The notes beneath the pieces are model-generated. The model was not told the DNA's origin and made no database searches. It saw nothing but the letters and a program-made list of their open reading frames with translations. Below are positions 14,328 to 24,000 of a stretch of 32,212 nucleotides of DNA, in pieces. The DNA comes from a bacterium. Its GTDB lineage: Bacteria; Chloroflexota; Anaerolineae; Epilineales; Epilineaceae. The stretch is taken from contig QEVT01000013.1 of assembly GCA_003576755.1 (NCBI GenBank), forward strand, positions 1-32,212, given 5' to 3'. The position numbers and the translations under genes are program-made. How positions within the stretch are numbered: the stretch's first letter is position 1; every line of letters begins with the position of its first letter.

Positions 14328-15641
14328 TCATTGCGGGGGCGATTCGGCCACACACGCGGCGCGCAGCATCGCCACGGCTTCGGCACGCCGGTCGAGGCGC
14401 GTGGCTTTGCCTTGGCGATAGGCGCCTGCGCCGCCCCCCTTGCCTCCCAACACGGCCGCGAGCTCGGCGCCGACGGCGGCCTCGTCGACGCCCGCGCCGA
14501 CGGCGTCGTCACCGATGACCCAGACGAACGCCCCGGCATGGGGGCCGCCGTCGCCCGCGTGTGGGTCGGCTGCGGTGACGAGCGCCGAACGCCGTGCGTC
14601 GCGCGCGCGGTACGCCCGCGCCACGGCTTGGAGGAACGGCATGTCGCGCCCCGGCAGGTGCAGCGTGGGGAACGGGTCGGGATCTCGCTTCAGCGACTGT
14701 GCGGTCATGTCCGCCAAAGCAGCCACGAGGTCCTGGACCTCGCGCTCGCGCGCCGCGGCTCGAGCGAGCCGGTCCGCCACCGCCGCGGGCAGCGCGTCGT
14801 CAGGCACCCCGAGCAGGTGCCGAAGGGCCGCGGTGCGCGCCACGTGGCGGCCGAGGAGCCGCCGCACCCGCCGACCCGCGACGAAGTGGAGCCGCGTGCC
14901 GCCGCGCATCGGCTCGCTTCCGAGCAGCTTGACCGATTCGATCTCGGCCGTCGACCGGACATGCGTGCCGCCGCAGGTGTTGAGGTCGATGCCGGCGATC
15001 TCGACGAGCCGCACGGCGCCGGCATGCCCCGCCGGCAGCCCCCGCGTCCGAACGGCGAGCCCGTCCAGCGCGCCCGGATCGACCCAACGCGCGGTGACCG
15101 GGCGGGACGCGCGGATCTCGGCCGTCACGGCCTCTTCGAGCGCGTCGAGGTCGCCGCTGTCGAGGCCCGGCACGTCGAGCTCGACGTCCGACACGTCGGC
15201 TCCGAGGTGAAAGGCCGTCGTCGGCCAGCCGAAGCGGTCGGCCGCCAGCGCCGTCACGAGATGCTGGGCGGTGTGCTGCTGCATGTGGTCGAAGCGCCGC
15301 TCCCAGTCCAGCCGCACGTGGACCGCTCCGGCGCGCTGCCCGGCTAGGGCGGCATCGGGGTCGCCCGCCCGGGCCATTGGGTCCGCCGAACCCGAGCCGG
15401 CGACGGCTGCGGCGCCGGCCGGGTCGAGGTAGTGGCGGATGTCGTCGCCCACGCGTCGGACATCGACGACCGCCACGTCGCCGAGCCAGCCGCGGTCGGC
15501 TGGCTGGCCCCCGCCCTCGGGGTACAGGATCGTCCGGTCCAGCACCGCGAAGGGTCGGTCGCCGGTGACGTCGATCGCGACGACGACGGCATCGGTCGAA
15601 GCGGCGTATGCGTCCGCGTGGTAGAGCGCTTCGGTGGGCAT
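14328..15641 (-). CDS. AlaX-type alanyl-tRNA trans-editing hydrolase, long form with DHHA1 domain
   Basis: This 437-residue protein hydrolyses mischarged Ser- or Gly-tRNA-Ala in characterised relatives. An AlaRS-like N-terminal region (TILYPEGGGQPADRG) leads into the editing domain with zinc ligands H123-x3-H127 (QQHTAQH) and C223-x3-H227 (CGGTH). The C-terminal part carries a DHHA1-like end (LGGKGGGAGAYRQGKAT). There is no aminoacylation domain, so it is not a synthetase. An Ala/Gly-rich insert occupies about residues 74-104. The ATG at 15641 follows a GAGG about 13 bases upstream. It lies divergent to the subtilase gene, and their promoters appear to overlap. It coexists with alaS at the left end of the window. 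Confidence 0.9.
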   Translation of the reverse strand: MPTEALYHADAYAASTDAVVVAIDVTGDRPFAVLDRTILYPEGGGQPADRGWLGDVAVVDVRRVGDDIRHYLDPAGAAAVAGSGSADPMARAGDPDAALAGQRAGAVHVRLDWERRFDHMQQHTAQHLVTALAADRFGWPTTAFHLGADVSDVELDVPGLDSGDLDALEEAVTAEIRASRPVTARWVDPGALDGLAVRTRGLPAGHAGAVRLVEIAGIDLNTCGGTHVRSTAEIESVKLLGSEPMRGGTRLHFVAGRRVRRLLGRHVARTAALRHLLGVPDDALPAAVADRLARAAAREREVQDLVAALADMTAQSLKRDPDPFPTLHLPGRDMPFLQAVARAYRARDARRSALVTAADPHAGDGGPHAGAFVWVIGDDAVGAGVDEAAVGAELAAVLGGKGGGAGAYRQGKATRLDRRAEAVAMLRAACVAESPPQ

Positions 15642-15671
15642 GGCGGGATGGTCGACCTCGCTTTCGACCCC

Positions 15672-15702
15672 AGTTTACCATCATCGCCCGATCTGGTAAG
15701 AT
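15672..15702. promoter_or_regulatory. Overlapping divergent promoters with inverted repeat, alaX / subtilase
   Basis: Rightward: TTTACC (15674-15679), 17 bases, TAAGAT (15697-15702), upstream of the subtilase ATG at 15761. Leftward: TTACCA (15699-15694), 16 bases, TAAACT (15677-15672), upstream of alaX. TTACCA and TGGTAA (15675-15680, 15694-15699) form the inverted repeat common to both. Confidence 0.5.
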
Positions 15703-15760
15703 GACGCCACGACGCCATCCGTCCGGGTTCGCGGTATCCACAGAGAGAGGGTCAGCATCC

Positions 15761-18700
15761 ATGGCACAACGTCTGTTCAACCTGATTGCAGCGCGCCGGC
15801 TGTTTGCGCTCGTGTTGGTCGCCTCGATGGCCGGGGTCCGATTGGCCTCGGCGGCGCCCATCGAGACGTCGACGGGTGCGGATGCGCCGTGGTATCTCGA
15901 GCCGGGCCCGGCGCCTTCGCCGTCCACCCTTCAGGACGACGCCTCTTTCGAGCGGGCGGAGCCTGCATCGCCGACGAAGCGCTACATCGTCGTGCTGTCC
16001 GATCCGCCCGTCGCCGAATACCGCGGCGGCATCGCCGGGCTGGCGCCGACGGCCGTCGATGCGGTGGCGGCCAGCGGTGCGTCGCCGACGCGCCGCGTGC
16101 ACCTCGACGCGCGCTCGAAGGCAGCCCAGGCCTACATCCGATACCTCGACCGCGTCCAGACCCGCTACCTGAGCCGGATCCGGGCGATCGCCCCCGAAGC
16201 CTACGAGACCGACTGGCGCTTCAAGCTGGCCCTGAACGGCTTTGCCGTCCGACTGACCCCGGCCAGCGCGCTGCGCGTGATGCAGATGGACGGCGTGCGC
16301 CTCGTCCACCCCGAAGAGCAGCTCGAGCCCGAGCTCGACTCGACCGCCTCGCTCCTCGGCACCGACGTCGCATGGGAGCTTGCCGGCGGCACCAGCGAGG
16401 CCGGCCTCGGCGCGCGCCTGGGCATCATCGACTCCGGGATCGACGCGCAGCACGCCATGTTCAACGACACCGGCATGCCGCCGGCGCCGGACGGCTTCCC
16501 GGCGGCCACGCTCCACGGCCGCGACGGCACCGTCCTGGAGTACCCCGACAAGGCGATGCTCACCAACAACAAGGTCATCGCCACGCGCGTGTTCGTCCAG
16601 GACGTGACGACCGACACGCTGGCCGCCGTCACGCCGTGGGCGCACCTCAACGGCGACCACGGGCTGCACGTGTCGGGCATCGCCGGCGGGCGGCACGGGA
16701 CGTACGACGTCGCCTCCTTCGGCCAGACCCTCAAGCTCACCATGGGCGGCGTCGCACCGAACGCGCACGTGCTCTTCTACGGCAATTTCGGCAGCACGGT
16801 CGAGTTCGTCGCCGTGTACGACCAGATGCTGCTCGACGAGATCGACGTGGTCAACATCAGCCAGGGCCACTCCGGGTGGCTGGTCGACGACGCCAGGCGC
16901 CACCCGGTCGCGCTCGCGCAGTCCGCGGCCGCGGAGGCCGGCCTCCTGACCGTCGCTTCGTCGGGGAACGCCGGTGGCAACGGCCGCGCGTCGCTCTCGG
17001 GAGCCTGGAAGTACTCCGACGACATCATCGTGGTCGGCAACACCTCGACCACCGGGTCGTTCGAGATCGCGGCCGACGCGCAGGGCGACGAGCTGCCGTC
17101 GGAGCTTGCCAGCCTGGTGCTCACGCCGGTCAGCAGCCCGCTGCCCGCGGCGGACGTGACCGGCGAGCTGTACTTCGTCCCGACCGGCAACGGCTGCAAC
17201 GCCGACACGGCGGCCAAGGACAAGATCGCCGTGGTGGTCTACTTCAACGACAACGGCACGGTGGCCGGCGGATGCGCGCTCGCGGCGCGCGTGACGGCGA
17301 TGCAGCAGAGCGGCGCCATCGGCCTCGTCATCGTGTCGCGCAACACCTATCTCGGCGTGCCCGGCCCGGTGGCCAACCTGGCGATCCCGGTGTGGTCGAT
17401 CGGCCGCCGCGGCGGCGTCGACCTCCAGGACTGGCTGACGCAGAACAACACCGTGTCGGTCACCATCAAGGCCGGGCTGCGGCGCGGCGCGAGCGACCTC
17501 CCGGACTACCTGGCCGGCTCGTCGAGCCGCGGCCCGGGCCTCGACTGGGGGGTCAAGCCCGACATCAGCGCGCCCGGGACCAACATCCTGAGCAGCCGGG
17601 CATCGGCGGTGGTCCAGAACAACCAGATCATCGTCACCCGGTTCTTCGGTGGGTTGTCGGGCACGAGCATGTCATCGCCGCACGTGGCCGGTGCGGCCGC
17701 GCTCATCCGCTCGGTCCACCCCGACTGGACGGTGGCGAAGGTCAAGAGCGCGCTCATCAACACCAGCGTGCCGACGGTGTTGACCGGCGACCTCTCCAGC
17801 CCGGTCCCGGCATCGACCACCGACGGCGGGCCGGGGCGGCTCGACATGCGGCACGTGCTCGACCCGGGCGCGTACCTCGAGCCGCAGAAGCTGAGCTTCG
17901 GCGTGGTGCCCGAGGGCGTGGCCGACGATCTCGAGATCGCCATCGGAAGCACCAGCGACAAGTTCGAGACCTGGAACCTGACCGTCGAGCCCGCCGGAGG
18001 CGACGCGGTGCCCGTGGTCGACCTCGACACCATCACGCTTGCCCCGGGCGCCCACAACTCCTTCGTCGTGACGCTGGACACCGACGGCCTCGACGAGACC
18101 GAGCATTGGGGCCACGTCGTCCTCGCTCGCCAGGGAACCGAACAGGTGCTCCGCGTCCCGTACTTCGCCATGGTGCAGCGCGAGGCGGACATGAAGGACG
18201 TGCTCCTCGTCAACTGGACCTACGGCGACACCCAGAACTACGCGAGCCACTACACCCAGGCGTTCGACGGCCTCGGCCTGACGTACTCCGTCTGGAACAT
18301 GGGCGACACCAACGACGGGCTGGACAACCGGCAGACGGCCCATCCGACCTTCGCCGAGATGTACCGGCACCGGATGGTGATCCTCAACGCCAACATGAGC
18401 CCGATGTCGCTGCAGCTCTACCTGGCGGGGCAGTTCCAGTACCAGAACTACATGCTGGCCGGCGGCAACTTCCTGATCGCCGGCCAGGGGACGCAAGGCT
18501 TCTGGCGCTACCTGGGGCTGACCCGCTACAACCAGGCGTCGCAGCCGCAGCTCCCCGACACGTGGCCGCGTGCCTGGAGCGGCCCGGCCCAGAACCTGGG
18601 CTGCGAGATGTGCCTCGCGCGCTACTTCGCCGGCTACACCCCCGTCCTGACGGCGACGCTGTCGGGCAAGCTGCTCGTGCCGTTCCCGATGCGGCCGGAG

Positions 18701-19564
18701 GAGCCCGAGATGGACGTGGTGCTGCGGCCGCACCCCGAGGCGGCGCCGGGACCGTTTGCGTACCCGCTCGACATCTCCACCGGCGCCAAGGCGCCCGAGG
18801 GGGCCGAGGGCAACCAATACCGGTTCAACTCGGGGAAGGTCATCGACGGCTACTACCCGACGACGGCGGCCCAGATCACGCTGGGCCTCGGCGACATCGA
18901 CATGGCCGAGAGCGTGCTCGACCGCATCGTGCCGCTGGCACGCCCGCTGTGGAGCTACCCGGTCAAGACCGAGGACGGGGAGGACGACCTCAACGTCGTC
19001 GGCACGTACGTGGCCGGCCGGCAGAACCCGGCCGCGGACGTCGCCTGGAACGCGATGTACTGGGGCTTCGGGCTCGAGGGCGTCGGCGTGGGCGCCGAGG
19101 GGACGGTGTCGCAGGCGCGGCTGATGGGCGACACCTTCAACTTCATGGTCAACAACCTGTGGGCCACGGCGCGCAGCGTCGGCATCGTGCCCGACAGCGG
19201 CTCGGTCGCGATCCGGGTCGACGTGGCGCCGACGGCCGAGGAGGTGCGCGTCAAGGGCGTGGAGATCGACTGGGGTGACGGCACGCCGATCGAGACGCAG
19301 TCGTACGCGCCGAAGCTCCTGCCGGCCACCGAGACGTTCGGCCACCAGTACACCCAGAGCGGCGACTACCGGATCACGATCAAGTACGTCCCCGCCGACG
19401 GCGAGCACGCGGCGCCGATCTACGCGGCCACGTCGGTGACCGTGAAGGTGAGTCCCAAGGGCATCTTCCTGCCGCTGGTGATGCACACCTTCGAGCTGTA
19501 CCCGGCGCCGGCCGCGACGCCGATGCCGATCCCGGCGGTGCTGCCGGCACGGCTCGACGACTGA
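15761..19564 (+). CDS. Large secreted subtilisin-like serine protease (S8) with PA insert and LP-type C-terminal tail
   Basis: This is an extracellular protease of 1,267 residues. A signal peptide ends near LASAAPIE (about residue 32). An inhibitor-I9-like propeptide follows (KRYIVVLSDPP to about residue 195). The catalytic triad is D224 (IIDSGID), H300 (DHGLHVSG) and S636 (SGTSMSSPHVAGAA). A protease-associated insert sits between His and Ser at about 450-560 (LYFVPTGNGCNAD, AIGLVIVS). Downstream are beta-rich domains and a PKD-like segment near 1160-1210 (DWGDGTP, FGHQYTQSGDY). The C-terminus bears GIFLPLVMH followed by a short Pro/Ala tail. The ATG has AGAGAGGG upstream. A strong hairpin follows the stop. 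Substrate unknown; peptide scavenging is a reasonable guess. Confidence 0.93.
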   Translation: MAQRLFNLIAARRLFALVLVASMAGVRLASAAPIETSTGADAPWYLEPGPAPSPSTLQDDASFERAEPASPTKRYIVVLSDPPVAEYRGGIAGLAPTAVDAVAASGASPTRRVHLDARSKAAQAYIRYLDRVQTRYLSRIRAIAPEAYETDWRFKLALNGFAVRLTPASALRVMQMDGVRLVHPEEQLEPELDSTASLLGTDVAWELAGGTSEAGLGARLGIIDSGIDAQHAMFNDTGMPPAPDGFPAATLHGRDGTVLEYPDKAMLTNNKVIATRVFVQDVTTDTLAAVTPWAHLNGDHGLHVSGIAGGRHGTYDVASFGQTLKLTMGGVAPNAHVLFYGNFGSTVEFVAVYDQMLLDEIDVVNISQGHSGWLVDDARRHPVALAQSAAAEAGLLTVASSGNAGGNGRASLSGAWKYSDDIIVVGNTSTTGSFEIAADAQGDELPSELASLVLTPVSSPLPAADVTGELYFVPTGNGCNADTAAKDKIAVVVYFNDNGTVAGGCALAARVTAMQQSGAIGLVIVSRNTYLGVPGPVANLAIPVWSIGRRGGVDLQDWLTQNNTVSVTIKAGLRRGASDLPDYLAGSSSRGPGLDWGVKPDISAPGTNILSSRASAVVQNNQIIVTRFFGGLSGTSMSSPHVAGAAALIRSVHPDWTVAKVKSALINTSVPTVLTGDLSSPVPASTTDGGPGRLDMRHVLDPGAYLEPQKLSFGVVPEGVADDLEIAIGSTSDKFETWNLTVEPAGGDAVPVVDLDTITLAPGAHNSFVVTLDTDGLDETEHWGHVVLARQGTEQVLRVPYFAMVQREADMKDVLLVNWTYGDTQNYASHYTQAFDGLGLTYSVWNMGDTNDGLDNRQTAHPTFAEMYRHRMVILNANMSPMSLQLYLAGQFQYQNYMLAGGNFLIAGQGTQGFWRYLGLTRYNQASQPQLPDTWPRAWSGPAQNLGCEMCLARYFAGYTPVLTATLSGKLLVPFPMRPEEPEMDVVLRPHPEAAPGPFAYPLDISTGAKAPEGAEGNQYRFNSGKVIDGYYPTTAAQITLGLGDIDMAESVLDRIVPLARPLWSYPVKTEDGEDDLNVVGTYVAGRQNPAADVAWNAMYWGFGLEGVGVGAEGTVSQARLMGDTFNFMVNNLWATARSVGIVPDSGSVAIRVDVAPTAEEVRVKGVEIDWGDGTPIETQSYAPKLLPATETFGHQYTQSGDYRITIKYVPADGEHAAPIYAATSVTVKVSPKGIFLPLVMHTFELYPAPAATPMPIPAVLPARLDD

Positions 19565-19617
19565 GGCCCCGGGGCTGCCGGTGGGGAACGCCGGCGCCCC
19601 TGCGACCTGGACCCGAG

Positions 19618-19644
19618 CGAGGGCGGCCTGTGCGGCCGCCCTCG
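19618..19644 (+). terminator. Intrinsic terminator-like hairpin after the subtilase gene
   Basis: CGAGGGCGGCC (19618-19628) and GGCCGCCCTCG (19634-19644) form a perfect 11 bp stem with a TGTGC loop, followed by TTTG. It lies 54 bases after the stop and before the convergent propeller gene. Confidence 0.7.
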
Positions 19645-19781
19645 TTTGCGTGTCGGGCTGCCATGCGCGGCGGCGGCGAGCGTCGCCGAGTCCGCGCGAG
19701 GCTGCCGCCTCGGGCGCCGTGCGCGAGCTCCCTGTCGCCCACGCGGCTCGCGCCCACCGCGGGGCGCCGGCCGCGCTCGCG

Positions 19782-21029
19782 TCAACGCCGCGCCGCCACG
19801 TACGGCAGCAACACCCGCCGGTCCTCCCCCTCGATCGGGTCCAAGGCACCGTACGAGTGCAGCCCGTCGTCCGCCGCCAGCCACAGCGTGCCGTCCGGGC
19901 CCACGGCGAGGTCGCGGATGCGCGCGCCGGCCGTCAGGCCGATCTCCGGCCCGGTGAAGCGGACATCCCAGACGCCGTCGCGCCAGCGGGCGACCTCGCC
20001 CGCGCTCGATGCCAGCCACAGCGCCGCCGGCGCGCCCCCGGCCGCATCGGGCGGCGACCACGCGGCCGCGGCCGGCCGCGTGGTCTTCACCCGCCCTTCG
20101 AACAGCGGGCCGGCCGACAGGTCGTCCGGCGCTTCCCAGCTTCCGTCTGGATCGAGGCGGTTGCGAAAGACGTGGTATGTCACCCCCGTCTGCACCTGCC
20201 GCTCGACCCAGGTGAAGACGTCGAGGCCCCCGTCCGCCCGCCGCGCCGCCGCGCCGGCGTACCCCGCGTTGCGCAGGTCGCCGGGGTTGGGCGGCGGCCC
20301 CAGGAGCGGATACGGCGTCCCCGTCGTCTCCGGCAGCGCGTAAATGCGCGCGCGGGCGGCGGCCCACGGCGCGGCGGCGTTGCCGGCACGCAGGTGCACG
20401 TCCGCCAAGCCGAACGCGTCGGCCTCGTAGAGCGGCTCGAACGTGACGCTGCCCAGCCGACCGCGCGCGTCGAACCCCGCCAACCCGCGCGCGTCGCACG
20501 GATCCGTCCCCGGGCAGGCCGAGGCGGTGGCGAACGGCACCCACGCCGCGCCGGTGCCGTCGAGGATCGCCCGCGCCTCGAGCCGCGTGGCGCCGTCCGG
20601 GCCCGACTCGTCGCGGCCGACCACCGTCCAGCGCGCGCCGTCGTGGAAGCGCGCGCCGACCCAGACCCGGCCCGCGCCGTCGACCGCCCACAGGTCCTCG
20701 ACCGTCCCGGTGCGCACCACCCCGGTGTGCCCCTGCGCGACGATCGTGGACAGCGTACCCCTTGCGCGCACCTTCCCGCCCTTGTCGATGCCGACCACCG
20801 GGTCGCCGAGGCTGCGCCACCCGCTGCCGGGTGCCGCCAGGGCCCGTGCCCATACGCCGCCGCCGGCATCGACCGCCACGTCGACGACGGCGCGACCCGC
20901 CACGGGGTGCCGCACCCAGCGTGGGGCCGCGCCCGCCAGGGAGGGCGACGTCGTGCCCACCCCTGCGAACGACCCCAGCACCGCCAGCGCCACCCGGCCG
21001 GCCCAGGCGCGGTGGCCGCGAACCGGCAT
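19782..21029 (-). CDS. Secreted propeller-like protein with LP-type tail (downstream paralogue)
   Basis: This is a 415-residue protein. The N-terminus MPVRGHRAWAGRVALAVLGS leads a signal peptide ending near residue 35. The body consists of short strand-rich repeats such as DLWAVDGAGRVWVG, LRNAGYAGAAARRADGG and LWLASSAGEVARWRDG, in the style of two-component-regulator propeller (Reg_prop) blades. It ends VLLPYVAARR. It is clearly homologous to residues of about 650-1013 of the upstream gene: LRNAGYA, TWVE, GVTYH and RVWVG/RVWIG match in order. Its ATG shares one base with the upstream stop (TGATG), implying coupled translation. Ligand or function is not known; no catalytic motif was seen. Confidence 0.82.
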   Translation of the reverse strand: MPVRGHRAWAGRVALAVLGSFAGVGTTSPSLAGAAPRWVRHPVAGRAVVDVAVDAGGGVWARALAAPGSGWRSLGDPVVGIDKGGKVRARGTLSTIVAQGHTGVVRTGTVEDLWAVDGAGRVWVGARFHDGARWTVVGRDESGPDGATRLEARAILDGTGAAWVPFATASACPGTDPCDARGLAGFDARGRLGSVTFEPLYEADAFGLADVHLRAGNAAAPWAAARARIYALPETTGTPYPLLGPPPNPGDLRNAGYAGAAARRADGGLDVFTWVERQVQTGVTYHVFRNRLDPDGSWEAPDDLSAGPLFEGRVKTTRPAAAAWSPPDAAGGAPAALWLASSAGEVARWRDGVWDVRFTGPEIGLTAGARIRDLAVGPDGTLWLAADDGLHSYGALDPIEGEDRRVLLPYVAARR

Positions 21030-24000
21030 CAGCGGCCCAGCGGATGGCTCTTGACGATGGCCGGCGCGAAGATGCGGCGCGGTTTGGGCTCCTGGCCCGG
21101 CGTGAACCCGAGCACCCCGCTGGCCGTGGCGATGTAGACCGAGCCGTCGGCGTCGACCATGATGTCGCGGATCGGGTCGCCCGACAACGGGCTGTTGGCG
21201 CTCGAGAACGTGTACCCCCACGCGCCGAGCTTGTAGCTTCCCACCCGGCCCGACGCCGTCCCGATCCACAACGTGCCGTCCGACGCGTACGCCGCCGCCG
21301 TCACGCGCTCGTGCTTGACCGCGCCGCGGAACATCGCGCCGCCCGTCAGGTCTTGCGGCGACGCCCACCCGTCCCCCATCCAGACGTTGAGGAAGATGTG
21401 ATACGTCACGCCGCGCGGGAACTGCATCTCGACCCACGTCAGCACGGCCAGCCGTCCGTCGGGCCGCACCGTCGAGGCCGTGGCATAACCGGCGTTGCGC
21501 AGCGCCGTCGAGCCCGGGGCCGGCGGGTCGAGCGACGGATAGGCGACCGCCGCCGTCGACGGCGGCAGGTACAGCCCTTCGGGCGCGACGATCCACGCCT
21601 CGCCGGCGCCGGGCGCCTGCTGCGGCGCCGGCGGCACGCGGCTCCCGCCCGCGACCGTGCGCCCCGGCCCCGTCCGCCGGCTCGACATCAACATCACGCG
21701 CGGCAGGTCGAGCCGGCCGACCTCGTCGAGCGGGGACAAGGTGATCTCCAGCGCGATCCGGCCGTCGGGCCGGAACGCGCGGACGCCCGCCAGCGCGCAG
21801 CCGGTCGGCCGCTCGCACTCCGCCGTCGACAACACCGGCAGCCACGCGCGGTCGTCGGCGTCGAGCACCGCGCGGCCCTCGTAGCGCGCCCCGCCTTCGG
21901 TGAGCTCCTCGTCGCGCGCCACCTCCGTCCAGCGCTGGCCGTCGAAGAATCCCTTGCCGATCCACACGCGCCCGCTCCCGTCGACCTCCCACAGGTCGCG
22001 CACCGCCCCCTGCCGGCGGATGCGGGCGTACTCGGCCTCGACGGCCCGCCGCAGGCTGTCGAAGACGCGGATCACCTTGCGGTCGCGCTCCACGACGATG
22101 ACCTTGTCGTCGTAGCCCGGCTCGCTGACGCGGAACCACCGCACGCCGTCGCCCGCCGCGCCCATCCGCCGGACCTGGTCCTCGACCGCCATGGCGGCTG
22201 GCGCCTCGGGGCCAAACGGCCGGAACCACCCGCTGTCGGCCGCCGGGCTGGGGCGCGCCGTGGGCGGGCGCGTGGGCGTCCACGTCGGCGTCACCGTCGC
22301 GGTCTCGACCGGGGGCGGCGTCGCGGTGTCGGTCCCGCCCACCGGCGTGTCGGTGGGCGTGGCGGTCGTCGTCTGACCGCCGGGGCGGGTCGGCGACGGT
22401 GTCAGTGTGGCGGGGCCCGTGGGAGTCGCCGTGGGCGCCGGCGTGTCGGTCGCGCGCGACGTGGCCCGGGGCGTGTCGGTGACGGCCGGCGTCGCCGTCG
22501 GCGGCGGCTGGTCGCCGAGGTAGCGCGCGTGGACCACCGGCGCGAAGAGCGCCGCCGCAGCCGCCGCCGACGGTTGCCCCTCGAACGCGTACACGCCCCA
22601 CCGGCTGCGCGTCACGTCGACGAGCGCGTGCACGGCCACCGGGACCTGGTCGATCGCCCGCACGCGCAGCCAGCCGCGCGTGCCGTTCGGGACGGACTCG
22701 AAGCGCGCGTCGCGAGCCAGGTCGAGCGCGACCGTCCCACCGGCCGCGACGTTGACGTCGGCCGACGCCAGCGCCTTGACGTCGCCGTGCGGGAACACCT
22801 CGACCACGGCGTTCGCCGCGCGGTCGGGGTCGCTGTTCTGCACGAACACCGTCGACGACTGGCCTTCGAACGCGCGCACGACGAGCGGGACCGCGACGGT
22901 CAGCCCTGGCGCCGCCGGGCCTGCCGCCGCCAGCCCGCCGCTCGAGAGCCAATCGGTGGCCTGCACGACCCCGAGCCGCTGGCTGGCCCTGGCCTGTACC
23001 GCGTACAGGCCGTCGCCCAGGTCGCCGATCCCGGCGAGCGGGAGCACGTGCGACTGCGACGGCACGAGGACCGGGAGCTTTTGGCTCGCCGGCGGCGCCC
23101 CGCCCTCCGGGAAGAGGTCGACGACGGCGCCGCTGGCGCGCGCCTGCTCGTCGAGGTTTTGGACGACGAGCGTCGTGGTGCCGGCGCCGTCCGCGCCGGA
23201 GGCGCGGTCCGCGCCGGCGTCCGTCGAGACGGCGCCCGCGCCGAACACCCGCCCGACCATCGCCCACGGGACGAGGGCCGGCACCGACGGGTCGAAGGCG
23301 GGGTCGTCGGCACGGACGGCCGGGACGAGCGCGGTGTCGGCGTCGCCGGCCGCGGGCACGTCGCCGGCGACGACGAGCATGGGTTGGTCGGACCGGACGA
23401 CGGCCGAGCCGCCGCCCTTGCCCTCCGCCAGGCCCGCGATGTCGTCGACCGCCCACGTCGCGGCGCCGCCCGCCTCGATGGTCTGGTTGCACGCCGCCCC
23501 GCACCCGGTGTCGGCGCGACCGGCGGTGTCGAAGAAGGCCACGCTGGCACGCGCCGGGCCCGTCCCGAGGTTCATCGCGTGGATGCGCGTCCGCCAGGCC
23601 CGGTGGTCGTCGCCCTTGCGCCAGCGCGGCACGCCGAAGCGCAGGCCTGCGGCCTCGCGCGGGGTGGCGTTGTACGCGGCGGTGGCCCCATCCTTGTCCG
23701 TCCGGTCGACGATCACGCCCATCACCACGCCCGAGGCCTGGATCACGGCCGCCGCGCGGCAGTCGTCGGGCAGCCCGCTGTCGGTTTCGGAGCCGAGATC
23801 GAAGATGGCCGCGCCGTAGGCACCGACCGACTGCCGGCCGGCCTTGTGCTGGACCGACTGGCCGGCGCACGCCCCGTCGGTGCCGCGGTAGGCCACCGAC
23901 ACGTCCACGGCGGTGCGGCCGGGGTTGAAGACGACGATCTGCGAGCTGCGCGGCGCCGGCGCCTGCGGCGACGCCGTGCGGCTCACCAGGCCGCCGATCC

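Noticed and set aside
15889..19278. Long rightward frame overlapping the subtilase in another phase.
   Set aside because: It is Arg/Ala/Gly-rich low complexity; the subtilase frame has signal peptide, triad and ordered domains.
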